Below are positions 12,501 to 27,500 of a stretch of 64,000 nucleotides of DNA, one piece after another (within the stretch, counting starts at the first letter, position 1; the number at the start of each line of letters is the position of its first letter). A program made the position numbers and the translations under genes. The notes under the pieces were generated by a model. That model made no database searches. It saw nothing but the letters and a program-made list of their open reading frames with translations, and was not told the DNA's origin. The stretch comes from Echinococcus granulosus (Eukaryota > Platyhelminthes > Cestoda > Cyclophyllidea > Taeniidae), in contig NW_020170452.1 of the NCBI RefSeq assembly GCF_000524195.1, positions 171,633-235,632 on the forward strand, written 5' to 3'.

Positions 12501-15500
12501 ATTACTTAGCCTTCAATCTCTGGGGAACAGTTCAGTATCCAGCGCGCCACTCACCTTGCGGTCCCTTGGGAGGGCGATGCAATGAGCAGACCATTTAGGG
12601 TTATCAACCGATTATTGCTCGCTTAACATTGGAATGCAGAAGACATTTCGCATCACGAGTCAGTGAAATGGTCCACTGCCGTTTATTTATGCTTGTTACA
12701 GCCAGCTGCCCCAAATGCGTAGAGCCTCGAGAATCGCAAAACTCTGAACCACAAAATTCGCCTACCTTTTACAGCTTCAAAGTGAGGCTAAATGAGATCT
12801 GTATAGTAGACAGGCTTAAGTCCTGTGGTTCTTTAAGTTCAACCAACATCTGACTGTGAGGAGAGGCAATCAAGAGTAGTCATGCAAATCTCTTGTACAG
12901 GTCAATGAACCGACCTGCTACAAGGAGTGGCACGAATGAACAATTTGAATGAAATGTTACGGCCATTTTTTCACTTCCGCTAATAAATTTGTGAATTTCA
13001 CCCAAGAGGAAAAATGTCCTCTCCTTGCAGACCGTGAAACGTGGATGAACCAAGGAAATCGGGTAGTTCGGGCAGTATGCAACTGTCAAGTGATCGATGT
13101 GCACGTACGTACCACAGAATACGAAAACACCTAACCCATGACATTCTATTTGTAGATAAAGAAGAAAAGAAAACAAAAAATGTCAAAGAGAGATTTCAAA
13201 TTCGAAATTCCAAAACTGCAAATAGGAATTTTCGGAGAGAGAAATAAGAATTTTCCTATGAAATTTGGGAAGGGTATAACACGTTTCAACGTTACTCTCT
13301 TTTACTTGGGTGAAAAAAAGAAGGAAAACAAAACGCAACAAAAACTTGGCTATAAACGTGCACAAAAGTTTGCAACTAGGGCAATCAAACAGCATTTTGT
13401 TTGAATAAATTAAAAGTGAGAAGCATAGCTACACAGTTGTTTGTAACTAAAGCGACCTAAAAATGTCTAGTTTGAGTGAATTCCTTCAAATTTTGCTAGA
13501 CATGAAAAAGGAGAAAAGAGAGAGGAGACGGTATGTCTTTTAGGCGCATCACATTCCATGCTAGAGAGGCAGTAGTCCAATAGGCATTCATCGGCTTGGA
13601 TACACACACAACAGTTGCTTTCTTCTTTCAAAAGAAAGTTATTTATAAACGAAGTAAAGGAGGTGTCGAATATTTGTGGAAAAATACTTAACGGATATGC
13701 TGCATTTCTGGGACTAAAATATACTCAATCACGGAGGTGACTTTACACTGTACTGTCTTATCATTTGGCTATTCTGTCGTTTAACTTTGTAGTATATTCT
13801 TCGTTGAGATTGCTTTAGCAGTGACAATATAAAGAAAAGAGAGTGAAGAAGAATAAGCATCTCTCCTATAATTTTAGAAATTGCAGGGAAATACTGCTCG
13901 GCATTTCACGTTCTCCCTCGTTTTCCACCTGGGACCTTAAAACTATTTCATCTTACTGAGTTTTAATAAACAGCTTAAAAGGTTCTCTTGAGAAGGGACC
14001 TGCGTACAGAATTGACATTCTTACCTTCTTAAAGCACATTAAAATGTTCGGGTCGAGGTTACTGTTTGCACAGTTTGAGGATGAAGTCTCGCCGAGCTGT
14101 CGAGGTAGTTGCAAAATTTCATAGACGAGAAGCCAGAGTCGTGAGTCATTAATCTTGTTGTCACGATCCGCCACTAGACTGAATAGATCTGAAGTGACAC
14201 AAGGCATAGAAAACTTATCTAAGATGGATTAAAGAAAAATATGTGACGTCTTGTATTTCCTTGGTGCTCTAAATATGTGAAGCAATTAGTGAATACACCT
14301 AAGAGATAGCCTGATTTAGTATGAGGAGGGAAAATACGTTTTCTTTTTAACTTTTCACCATCAGCTGAACCAGATTAAAACAGTGGTGCAGCTTTTGGCA
14401 ACGGAAAACCCTACGAAACTTGTTTACTTAACTCTGCATTGGGGATAAAGCTATCATTATCTACCTCCGATTTCTCGCATAGTTCTACTGGTTTCACACT
14501 TCCTCTCTATTCCATCTCCCCGAAAAAAGCATCGGAGTGGGGAGAAAGGGTAAGCGTAAGAGCCTTCCTCGACTTTTTATATATCTCTCGGATAAAACTT
14601 TACACTTGGCAGTGTAGTTTGATGATTTTGCAGCCACTAATAAAGATAAAGCCATTCTCTAGCCAAAATGAAGGAAAATTGGAACAATTGACAGCATAAA
14701 TGTAGCTCTCAAGCTATTAAGCCAGACCAAATTGCAAGTATGCAGTCCCGGGTAGCTGCAAAAGAAATTGAAAACAGCTTACATTGATACTTTTCATCCA
14801 GAGTGGCGTTGACAAGCAGGAAGATTGTCACTTTGAAGGAGAGAACACGAATCGTCCCACTGCGGGAGCTACAACATGTGAAATTGTCAAGTCAGGACTG
14901 AAGTGTCTGGCTAACTTCCCGACCTTCGGTTTTAGTCTGTGAATGATCGGGGCTAAGCGTGGTATGGACAGTCATCTCTTCAAGTGCTGCATCTATGCTG
15001 AAAGGCCAGGTGTTTCTCCCCTTTTTACCCTTTTCGTTTTCTTAACGAGAGAACTTTAAAATCACCTACCAGAGAAATTTAAATAGTTAAAATTTCTCTC
15101 CATCTCTTCCTTTCTTGAAGATTCGGGATGATGAATCAAGCAAAACATCTTCACCTTCGACATTGCAATATTCAATTTGGAGATCCTTTTATTTGGTCAT
15201 GCTTTATTTCCTCCCTACTCAGATAAGACAGTTTCTATCCACAAACTCTAACTTTTGGGGACAACCCATCAATCAAGAGATGATATTCCGGTTGAAGCAT
15301 CTTGGTAGGCAATGGGATGACGTAAAAGTGCTCTTTCCCTCCTTCATGTCGCCTAGGTTTTGCAATCTGTCATAAGACCTACCAACTAGCCCCCTTGTTT
15401 CAGACCACCAGCCTCCTCCCTTTTTCCCCTTGCCTGACACACTGAGAGTAGCCTGTGCCTTCACTTTCTTCACTGGGTTTTACTACAGCGAGGAGGCATT

Positions 15501-18500
15501 TCTGCCTAATCTATGCTCCTTCTAGATACTATAAATCTCTTTTTTATGATCTACCACCTTCATACACTAGAATTGCCGATTTTCTTCCTCGAGATCATAA
15601 AATGGAAATAGGGAGATGCAACAGAGGAAGTTAGATTGCCAAAGTGCGTTGTACCTTAACTCGCCTCTCCATTTTAATAAAGGAGGGGAAAAAGGAAAAA
15701 AACTAACAGAAGCGAATAAATAGGCAAACGGATTTCTTCGAACTAAGGAGCGGATCTTTCCTTACTTTGATCTTTTTGACTCGAAATAATAGAAATTTTA
15801 TACATCTTTCTAATAGCAGACAAGTAAGAGACACAGCCTCCCTCCACCCCACCTCACTCCCGTCCGCTCCTCCGCCTCTTAATTATGAGTTGTGCCTCTT
15901 TTAGCTAGTAGTTGTTCCTGAAAAAAATCAACAAGGCGGGAGAGTTAGCCAGTCACGCAGTGGATTGCAACTTCTTGTCTCCTTCGGTCGGTCTTGATGG
16001 AGTTATTACTTTGAGTGGCGGTGATTCACCACTTAAGCTAATAGTCTCCCCCGGCTCTCTGCAAAGCGACTTCCCAACTTATTCGTCTTCATTTCGGTAC
16101 CCTGGGAGAAAATAACCCTCACTTTTGCCAGCTGAATGCTCTGAAAGGTGGGTTAAGTGGATGGACAAATTGGCGAGCAAGCGTGGGAAGGGGCTGAAAC
16201 TGCGTCCACTTATGACAACCCCAGAAAAACCTGTCTGTGAATAGCCAGATATTTTCACTCTTCCACAACCCCTCCTCCCCTCCCCTTCTATATCCAATTT
16301 GCTGGCCACCTCCAGTCGCATGGGGCCATATCGGACTCCCAAGTCCCATATCCGAGTATTTCATTACGTCTATAGGGAGAACTTCCGGTCTTCATGCCAA
16401 ACAAATTAATTCATCACTGAACGACCAACTCTAGCTCACCTATCAAAAGAATTTAAGAGGAGATTGAGAGCCAAATCCACACATGTCGGTAGAGCAAATT
16501 CTCGTCCATCAGGCAATTGAAGGCGTGTTTGAAGTTTCTCCACCCTTGAATAGGAGGACGAGGGCTGCATTCTTGATGGAGGCATTTCTCCAAGTGAAGC
16601 ACGTTCGCTCTCTTTGGTTGGACGATTTTCCACAGATGGGGTAGCTGGACGTTGTCGAGGGCCATCGCTGCCATTCTCACTTTTACTCTCATCACCTCGA
16701 CTGTGTTTGTTGCTTGTAGCACACAGCACACTGGACATACAATTGATTGCACTGCGATGGGTGGGTGTCTTCTTTGACCTTGACCGACTCTCCAAGAGGG
16801 AAGCGTTTTCGGTCATTGACTGGGTATGAAGAGAGGAAGACAAATAGGCAATAATTTTAGGGAGTAGTTTCAAACTTCTCAAAACCAGTCGACCGTTTAA
16901 ACTATGTGGTAGAGCAATGAAGGAGGGTGGGACACGCAATCACCAAATTCACATCAACTGGGAAAGGCTAGAAAGCTATTAAGCAAATGAATGCCACACG
17001 CGCACATGTATTATACAGGAGGTGGTGCTAAACTCAAAGGACCATTAAGTAGCACCTCAATTTTTTCTACGGGAGTTATGGAAACGGCGCGGTTTTTAGA
17101 GCGGACGTCGAGTGACTATTGACTAGGGTTGAGATTATGTACTGCAGAGGAAGAGAAGCAGTCGAAATCGTGGGTTATCTTTCCATCAATCCATCTTCCA
17201 ACCGCTCTACACTTCTAAGGCACCACCTCATCTCCCTGATGACTTTGCTAGCGCAATTATTCACTGGCTACAAAGTAAACAGGTCCAATTTACCGTCTGT
17301 TGGCCAATGGTACCAGCCAGAGTGGATTCCGAGGTGCAGGATTTTGTTGGTGTCTGCTGAGTAGACAAACCACTTCTCACCACTCCCGCATTAGTGTCTA
17401 TTGTCTTGACAACATCTGGTTGATTGGCCAGCGTGTCCCAGACACGACAGTAGAGAGTGGTGAGACAATTCACCATCTGTGCCACGTCCATCACTCGACC
17501 ATCACAGCCCTCGCTGCAAAGCGGTGAGGAGAGACCATGACGGGCGAAAGTCTCTGTGGCCACATTCAAGGGAATTTGGTCGACTGGTAGGAAGGAAAAT
17601 AGGAGAAAGTATGCATTACTTAACCATTCAGTAATTCTATCCCTTGATTGACAGTAAAATAAACATTGCGATGGAAAAGTTTGATCGGAGCGAATGTCTG
17701 GGTGGTAATTGCTGACAGGGAAAGATGTCAAGCAATAATAGGCGAATGCTTGGAAGGGAACAAATAAAAACATAAACAAGCCAACTAATTTTGTAATAAA
17801 ATTCCTCATAGAAAAACTGCTTGAAAGTTGGAAATTTTGCATTTGTGATGGTAAAAAGTTAGACTGGATAAAATCCAAAGTGGTGGGAGGGGAAAAGTGG
17901 CAGTGTCCATGCTGTAGGTAGAATTCATTTCAAGCTTTACTTTTTTGAAATGAATAAATAATTAATTGTAATGTTTTGCATAAGCAAGCAAGAGAGAATT
18001 ATTGAATAAATTTTCCCCACAGAAGAACTTAAAGAGGACCCCTGCCCCGTCCGCCCCCCGGCGCTGAAGTACTTGACCGCGGGAGGCACCAAGGTCTCAG
18101 ACGAAAAATCTACCATAGTGGGAAAAAGGGAGAAAAAGGGGAGGTGAAATGATCCTCCAAGAAAAGACGTTTAAAATCAACTTTGTTATTCAAAAACCCG
18201 CCTCCCCTCCCACTTCTCTTCTAGCCTCTCCACCACTTTGCTAGCTGACCAGGTGCGGTCTTGGGAATTTGGACCCTCCAAAACTTGCATATTTTATAAA
18301 AAAACATATTTCCGTAGTATTTTTAGACTAAAATAATGCAATCACTTTAAAAATTGCTTTTTTTCACCCTTTTCCTCTATTTTGAAGTTACATGTGTGAG
18401 TGTGGAAGGCGGGCGGTATGAATAGGTAATGAACGAGGAGCTCACATGTACGGGAAAGTTGGCGAGTTTGTGTATCCTGTAGACATAACATATTTTAAGA

Positions 18501-21500
18501 ACACCTAAACACGATAAAATCGGGTGATTTAAAAGACTTCTTTAGTCTGCATTTGGTAAAACTGCTTGCTTTAACCTGTAGGAAAATTACGAAATACGGT
18601 TGTTTGAATGCACCGCTGTACCCTATTCCGGTTGAAGGCGCTGAAGTTTGGCTACTTGACGAACTGTATTTGACGCGGTTTCAGAAGTCTAGAAGCTGTA
18701 GAGCATTTCCAGAAGATGAACAGGTGTGACATCTTGCGGAAGACGTCAGGTAAGTGAAGGTATCAGCGACAGTCTGCAAACGGTATGGTTTACCACGAAA
18801 TTTTGCCGACGTTGAGCCTCCAATCCATCCATTCCATACAACTTCTTCGTAAAAACTTTGAAAAACTGCTAAAATCAGCCGAAGGAGAGAACAGACAAGC
18901 TATGAGAGGGGAAAAGTTCTGAGACAACCCATCGCCTATGGTAAGTCCATCATTCCCCCACCACAGCCCCCACTGGACGTTTCAACTGCTTGGTAAACGT
19001 ACTCAACCCAATTCCAGAGGTAAAGAGGCTGAAAAGCATTTCTGGAAGACAAGCAGGTGGAACATCTTGAAGAAGGTGGCAGGTAACTGAAGGCACCTCC
19101 AGACCATCCACTACATGTAACAGGCTGCGGATGGTATGCTTCATCATGAAGTTTTGCCGATATAACCTCTTCTTGAGAAAAATCCTTTCAGGAAGTAGTA
19201 AATTCAGTCCAAAGGCGGCCATAAAGGGGGGAGACTGGCTCTTCTTCACCCTCTGTACTAATCGGCTAGCCGGATTTTTCCCCATTGATGAATTTTATCC
19301 CCTTTTTGACGCTCGACAACCAGACGACCACATGGAGGGGTGACGAGAGACAGGTCTGTGGTAATAGCAGGCCGACAGTTTATCTCAAGAGACAAATTGA
19401 CAGGATGCAGGTGAGTATCTCAGCAAATTTAACCCTATTTACTGTGCGAGACGAGCTGATAGATTGCACCTGCAGGTGATTGTTCCCCCATTTTTTTGAC
19501 AGTTTTAAAGAAAATTCAATTTTGTTAATGCTTCTGGCAATGCGAACAAGTATCAAGTCCAGCCACTCACAGAAAAGTTTCAACTGTAGCTGGCGAATTT
19601 TGGCGGCAGTTCTGTAGGCAAGGAAACGGATTGTGTTGCACTCATCCATTCTTTGCAGTAGTTCAATCATAAGAGGATGGTCCCATTGTGTTTCTTGGGT
19701 AGCATGGCTAAAGAAAGGCCGAAGTAAAATTAAGGTGACGTCTTGGGTGGTGCCAATTCATCCCACCATTAACCACTTTCTTTTGTGTAGACAATAAAGG
19801 AGAAAAAAGAGAAGGCGACTCACTTTTTGTAGTAGGGTACTTGATTCCCACAAGGCAGAAGGCATCGTTCCCATGGACATGATACTATAAGCCCGAATAA
19901 ACAACGAATTAGTTGCTGGATTTAAAAAGGCCAGTCATGGGCGATCACGACCCACCTGACATATATGGCATTTAAATGGCTCTCTTTTAAAAGAAAATTG
20001 CCATTTGGGTGTGTAAAAATTTAGAAAAATCTTTATCTTTAATGCATATGAAGTCAAAAAAGGAAAAAAGATAGGTTGTAAATTTTACCTAAATAGTTTC
20101 AACTGAAGTCTTAAATAGAGGCGTCGACATCAAAACATACTACTATTTAAGGGATAAAAGTAGTCAGTATAGTGAAGTGCTAATTTACCGGTTTGAAAAG
20201 CTTGTAGCCAGCATTCGGACGGACTTTTTGGTCGTGGAATGGGTGCATCACCACCGCTGACGGATACTGAGGATTCCAGTTGATTAGGATTAAGCAAATG
20301 CTGTGGAGGGGATCGTAAAGCCTGTTGAAAAAATGGCACAACAGTAGGCAATGCACTAGAGCCGGCATCATTTCCAGAGGGAAAACGGTTCATTCCTTCG
20401 TTTGCCTCCGATCGAAGACGCTCCAGGCTAAAGATAAAAAGGACAGAAGGTCAGATCCGTTATTCCCTATTCGGAGGACCATACTTTGCGACCCCATGAT
20501 CATCTTATGGAAAAAGGGGAACACAAAGAATTTTGTTTGAGGCCTTAATAATAAAAGGTTGTGTGTCTTTGTCAGGAGATGAAGAATCAAGTAGGCGTGG
20601 ACCCTCTTAATTTGCACAAAGATATACTCTAACACAGCCAAGAACGTCTTAGAGAAGGATTTTGAGAATGCGTTTTAAAATGTGAGAACAAAACTTTGCC
20701 TCCTAAAAGCTATATTGTGAAGCGATTTATAGAAAAAATGGAGAAATTAAACCAGTAGCTGCATAAAACACTGTTGGTGACGTGAAAGGAGGCTCAGTTG
20801 GCATTAGCCCTGTTGGTCAGGATATACTACTGATATCGCTAACAGTAGCTCAAGGCCGAACTACGCAGAGTAAAAAAAGGGAAGTTGATATAAACCTACC
20901 CCTCCACTTCTACCTCCCAAAATAGGGCAAATAAGCAAAATATCACCCTTTTCGGTTAGTAACCAGTTGGTTAGTGCCTAGAAAAGCGTTAAAGTGATCG
21001 TTTACGTTTCCACCTTTTTCACCTTGTCATGCGGGGGAAACGCATGACTCTCGTTGCCTTTTTAACCAATGATGGCGCAGAAACACCCACTCCCAAGACA
21101 CATATGTTGGAACCAATGCTTAATGCCACTTCTTCATTTAGATATGACTTCACTACTGCCATCTTTGCAAGTGGAGAAGACAAGCTTGCGTAAGTTTTGC
21201 AGAGCGCTTCAGTCTACCAGGACTGCGGGCTTCACATTTATGATGATATCATCTAGACAAAGTTTTAAAAATGTGCTCTTGTAGTGTGCTTTTTCTTCCT
21301 CTGCTTTATGATTCTAAACACAACGAAGCCAGACGATACGCTGTAAGTGTCATCCATGCCGCAGGAGTGGTTAATAACTCCCCAAATGGAAAAAGAGGCT
21401 CCAATCCTCTGCACATTTTGCCCTCGTGTCAATCTGATGGGTTCGTGAGAGATTGACAGGAGACTCACCTTGTCCCTCGCCCTTTTTGAAGGTAAATTGG

Positions 21501-24500
21501 ACATCTCGATGAAGCAACTCACCCAATTTTCAATCCATCGAGTCTGGAGATGAGAACGTGGGAGATGATGGTTCCATCGTCACTTAGACACAGCGCTTGA
21601 CCATCCAGACCAGCAATTGCATGAGTTACAGATGCAAACGTATCCCAAATGACCTGTTTAAGGTAAAAGAAAACACTCATGAGGTGGTGTGGCAGCAAGT
21701 TACTTCGAGAGGCATCACCACCACTATCCGGTGGTCCAAAAGTCAAATTCATGAATGAGGGAGGATCTCCTAAGTTACTGCTTTATTTGAGTGGTTGTAT
21801 GTACTGACACCCCCTCTCCCCTCCATCCTCCAATAAGAGGTCGTATTTCCCCTCCCCAAATTGGCTAAAAGTCTACCTGCAGTGTTCTTTCATCCATGGG
21901 ATAGGAAGGGTCCTGAGCCATTAGTACTTTCTGAGCTGCCTCCAACTCCCTTTCAGCGTCGTCGAGTACCCTTTCAAAAACAGTCAATTTCTAAATACAA
22001 ACATATCAAAGGTCAAAGGTCAACCCACAAAATTTGGCAACCTAAATGACGATCTCACTAATTCTCTTTACCTGAAATGCTCTATCAAGCTGTTGTCTAT
22101 AGGCCAACATGGAACGATTCAGCTCAGCCCAGTGCTTATCAAGGTAAACCAGATGTCGTCGAATTCGTCGAACAATTCGTTTTGTACTCATGACCGATTC
22201 ATCTACGTCACTCTTGCCAGGATCGAATTCGGATCCATCAGAGTCTCCTGGAAAAAAAACAACAAAAAAATCTTAATTCCATTTCCAATTATCTAAGTAA
22301 GGAGTTTGACAGCTTGACGGGATGGGAAGTTAATGAGAATGGTGGACCAGAGAAGACAGTTAAATGAGTTTACAAGATTTCCTTCAAAAGAAAACCAAGC
22401 AACTCCAGGAGCCTTCTAATCAAGTGTAAAGGATGTTGTAAAACCATTTCGTTGATTCTAGACGGTGCGCTATTCTCCTATCACACCTTTTATAAGGACT
22501 CCACAACAAGATCGGATTGGTGTGAGGGTTCAGAATAGGTGGAAAGTAGAGGACAGCGCACTCACGAGTGCCCTACCGAGCCATCTCATGGTGTGTCGTA
22601 CCGTACCTCACTACACCAACCCATACACTCAAAACATCGCATTTTACAAGTTCAAGAAGTCCTCATAGGGAAGTTCTACCTGATCCAGAAGACAGTAAGG
22701 AAAAGTAAATTTGTGAGGAAAGTGAGGTAGTGATTTATTCACCTACCTTCGAGTCTGTCGAAGCTGAATGATTTGACGATATTTACGCCCTCTGGAGAGT
22801 TAAAGCACTCAGCATTAAGCTTCCTCCTTTTATTTACTCTCAACACGGAAATCAGAGAAACTGCCTGTCCCACTTTTTTAGCCTGGTAATAGTCCCATGT
22901 GATTAATCAAATAAACAGGAAAAATAGGGGACTGGATTGGGCTGGTAGGGGATATGGAGGGAGAGATGGAGGATAAATACATCACAATCAGGTTTAAAAA
23001 TAGGCGCCAAAGTTGAGTGGATATTTAAAACACATACAGGAGGGGGATGGGAGGGGTTAAAAGTTCGACCGAGCCTAGAAAGAGTAATAACGCAGGTGAA
23101 TGACAACCTACAGTGAAAAAGCAAAAACATACTTAACCCCGTTTAGACAGGAGAGAGGGAAGAAGAGATAAACACCTTCCGTGTTTGATGAGGCCTTACC
23201 TTCAGATTCCGTGGAGAAGCCGCATCTCCCCTCGGCAAGCTGATCTCGCATGAACATTTGTCCCCGATCTAGCAGATCTTCAACTTGGAAACGCTGATGT
23301 CGCAACTCCTCCTCGAGGACCTATCAACAAAAGGAAAACATTTTAAGGAGAAATGATTTCAGCAGACGATGTCAACTGACAGCATTCCTACCGAGAATGA
23401 GTTGATGAGTTGGCTGACACTTTCACTATCACCACCGACAGTTCCCATGAGTTGATGGAAATTGGCATCTTGATGAGCAAGCCAATCATTCATCTGTCGC
23501 AGTTGAGCCAAAAATAGGGGCCAATTTTCAAGTGACATTCGTGGCGATGGCCTACAACAGATAATGACAGCTAAATTCAATCACGGACTGTAGCATATAA
23601 AGTAAATAATCGGAACTCCCCCTGTCCCCTCCTACTCCCATCCTTCCTCCAACAGAAAAGCAAATTTTGAGACTGACTGACTGGAAAAGGAGAGTCAGAT
23701 GTGTTTTTTGCTCATCAATTGATTGTGGAAAAGGTCGTTTAAAAATGACCTCTATCTGACCCCGCGTTAAGGCGGCATTTAGGTTATCACATTCCAAGAG
23801 CCACTTTATAGAGCTAGCACCACCACAATTCAAGTTCTATCGCAAAGCTAAGCACTGTTTCTTGTTAAATTTCCTGATTTTTTCACAAACCNNNNNNNNN
23901 NNNNNNNNNNNNNNNNNNNNNNNNNNNNNNNNNNNNNNNNNNNNNNNNNNNNNNNNNNNNNNNNNNNNNNNNNNNNNNNNNNNNNNNNNNNATGTACACG
24001 TCGTGGGTGGACTCGCTCAAGGCCATCTCAAATGACCACTGCACTGACCCCTCATGTCGGTTCTTCTAGGTCAGTTAAGCATGACCTTGGGTAGATTTTA
24101 TCGCATACACACAAAATGTACATGAATTGCACAATTTCCGATTTTTGCATATTATTTACACCGACAGTACCTGGAAGAATCGTAGGGTCGGGAACGAATA
24201 TCAGCACTGCGAGAGAGTTGATGCGTACGATACGACTCACCCAATAAAGGCGGCTAAACAACGTAACAAAAAAGTAATAAGTAAGTAAATTTTCCCCTCC
24301 CCCACCTCCCGACCTCCCTCTCCCCCCTTTCCTTACTTTGGAGGCGGGAAATCGCTTTCTGCTTCTTTTTTTTATCTGAGAAGGATGTCTTGAAGACAAT
24401 GGAAATGCGAAATGGACACCAACAAAGGAAAAATTAGAAAACCACTAAACATTCATTAATCCAATAATAAAGGAGTGAAAAGGAAAATTTGTTCACATTT

Positions 24501-27500
24501 TTTTTACTACTATCCATTGTTTGCTGCCAATAGGGCCGAAGAAGGAGACAGATCACTGACGAATCTCCTCGCCATATTTCTATCCCCCCTCGGTGAGGCT
24601 ACCCTGGATTAAAAATTTCAGAGAGACAAAAAAAATGGCGGCTGGTTGTTGTGGTAGCCGATTAAATTTGAAATAAAAGTTTTTTCTTACTTATCACTAA
24701 TTATTAAAGCACAAAGTGGCAGCACATGCCACATCTATAGGAAGTTTTGATCCTAGATGATGAGATGACTTCTGGATCTAGGGCACAAATTCCTCCAGTT
24801 CATGTTCAAGTCCCGCCTGTCTTTTCTCCATGCCATGATAAAGCCAGAAGAGGCTAAATGTCATCTCTTGGAGCCTGGAGGAGCAGCATCAGTGGAGTGT
24901 GGAGGATGAGGATGAAGATTTAACAACATCTTCCTTCCCTTCTCCTCCATTCTTCATTCTGAAGTGCGGTATGAGGTCTTCCCACCAAAAATCGCGGAAT
25001 CTTTTCCATCAAATATTTATCAATTATTTTATGGGGTCAAATAATTACAGAGCAGTGTTGCGCGTAGAACTTACCTTCTGGTCGAAGCTATGCCGACCCA
25101 GGGTACTGCAAGTAGGTCCTTGATTGTTCACTCCACTTCTGTAATTCTCGATCAGGGACGATTCCATACTTCTCGACTCTGGTTGAAGGAAACGCCCATT
25201 GGGGTTGTCGGTTCCTGACCGTTGGGAGGTGACAGTTCGCAGTCGGACTATCTTCTGTAGATCCGTCTCTGGAGCTCTGGCACGCGAGGCAATTGGGATC
25301 TCAATCAAATCCGAATCAGGTTGTGGTGTACCCTCTAGGGACTCTCGAAGCCTGAAAAAGGTCAAGCGTGTATCGTCATCATCATCAGCAGCAGCAATTC
25401 CACCACTTCAAATTCACTTTATCTGTTGGTCTTTGCTATGACAGGCAATCAGTCAGTATTTGAACGGACTATTAGCTAGTTTTGTCGCTTAGATCCGATC
25501 GCACCAGCGATTAATTTCTTTCTGCGTAAGTTAGGCAGTCCCCATCGCCAACTTTTTTAACTTCTGGCTGTTGTCAAGCAGACTACAAAAAAGAAAGCTA
25601 CTCATCAAAAAGGCCTTTCAATCCCTTCGAGGCTGAAAAGTTTGCCTCCTCCCGTTGTTCAGCTGCTCCGAGCTTCAGCAGTAGAAACCCGACTTCCCAC
25701 TCATCCTCCTTACCGCCGAACTTAGGTAGGGAAACCTCCTCACACCTGCTAAACCAGGAGGCGCGAGCATATTGGTGACAACTGAATCAACGGCTTGACA
25801 CTTTTACCTTGACCATGGTGCGGGCACTAATTCCCTTGTATGACGACATCCGTGAGTTCCTTGAAAGGCACTGCGTTCGATTAAGTTAGAAAAGGGACCC
25901 ACAACCTCTCATCCCAATTCTTCCGGCCTACTTTCTGATACGATATCTCATTCTCTTCCTTTTCCAAAACCATCAGTTAATTTCGTGTGAATGTAACCTA
26001 GTTAGAAGGGCCCAAGAGTAGACACTGGTGTAGACAATGTCTCTAAGGGCAGATTTTTGAGATTTACAGCTATTGAGGAGGTCATTAAAGTGGTATCGCC
26101 ATCTTTACAGCCAAAGGCCTCTTAATTCTTCTAACAAAAAGAAGGCAAGATGGTGAAAAAAACAAAGGTAAGGCCGACAATTTAGTCCCATGAAGGAGGT
26201 GAAATTAAAGGAGGAAAGGGAAAGGAGAGTTGCAATTAGGAACGACTTGCCTACCTCGAAACAAGTTGTGACCATCGCATTTGAATGGCCTCCTGATCAG
26301 CGCGGAACTTTTGAGTGTCCTCTTTCGAGTACTTTGCCAGAATCGCTTCACATTTATTCTGATGCGTTGTGAATTTTGTCTCCCCAGCAGGTAGACTGTC
26401 TATTATTTCCTACATAAATGAGGGGAAACAAAGCCATAAGGTGAGGGTAGGCAATATCTCCATCGCCTTGTCTTATCTCCCCTTGTTGCTTCACAGCGAT
26501 CCCTTCAGCCTCAAAATAGACAAATCTGGTATAACAGCGTTCCGACTAACACCCTGTGCCCTAGCCCATCCAATATGGGAGTTTTGGGGCGTCCTCGAGA
26601 GGCTTGCTAACAGTAATAACTAAAACCACCCGTATCTCGGAACGTGAGGGGTTTTATTGCCCTGCTTATGCGAAGCTCTGTGTGAAATATGTCCCATAAA
26701 AGTAGGAAGTACACATAAGGAATAAACGAATGAAAGAACGAACCTGAATGATGCGCTTTCTCTCCACGACATCTTGAGTGTTGGAAAGGGCGTTGGCCAA
26801 ATCAGTTTCAGCTCGTGCTAGCCATCTGTCGAGTTCGCGTTCCAACGTCTTTAACTCTTCAGTTGCTGTCATCATCTTCTCCAATTCCTCAAGTCGAGCT
26901 TTCACTTGAGCACTTGTTGCATTCCAGCATTGTCTAACCTCCTCAACTAAAGCGATGCAACAAAAAAAAACGGTTTTTTGTGCCAAAGGACTTGTCATCC
27001 AAAATGGCATAAGGTGACAGGATGTTCTACTTCTACAGAAAGTTTCGCCTGTAGAGGCTGAGATCACATCGGCCGTTCTTCTCCCTCTCCCATGATTAAG
27101 TCAGAAGAGGGGGATTGTCATCTCCTTGAAGCCGGAGAAACATCATTGGTGGAATATGCAGGATGAGGTTGACGACAAGACAGCTTCTCCTCGTCCTCCA
27201 TCCTAAAGTGAGGTTTTGAAGCTGAGTGTTTTAGGAAGTCTGATTGGCCAGTTACCACTGATGCCAGCATTTTTTGACCTTCAGTAGTTGAAGAATGACA
27301 TTTCCCTTCGGTACACGAAGCGCTGTCCTACTACTCTGCCTCCCTTCCGAATGCTTCACATTAGATTTGACCCCTCAATATACTTGCCGCTTTGGAACCG
27401 AGGTTAACAGACAAGCTTTCATGATCTGAGAGAAGGAGAAGGCAGTGGAGAGCGCAGCGGAGGGTATCATACCGAAACAGGTTTCCCTACAAGTCACAAC

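Noticed and set aside
17261..17878. 205-codon minus-strand frame
   Set aside because: Only 17381-17583 is exon 51. The upstream part reads as a chance extension into the intron, and the downstream part passes the gtgaga donor.
19380..19570. Continuation of the exon 50 frame to about 19470
   Set aside because: It breaks phase with exon 51, whereas the TTCT/gtgagt donor at 19571 gives an exact-length match to vertebrate dystrophin.
24052..24399. 115-codon minus-strand basic frame next to the N gap
   Set aside because: Low-complexity Arg/Gly/Lys sequence from a purine-rich tract; no spectrin features, so not accepted as the missing exon.
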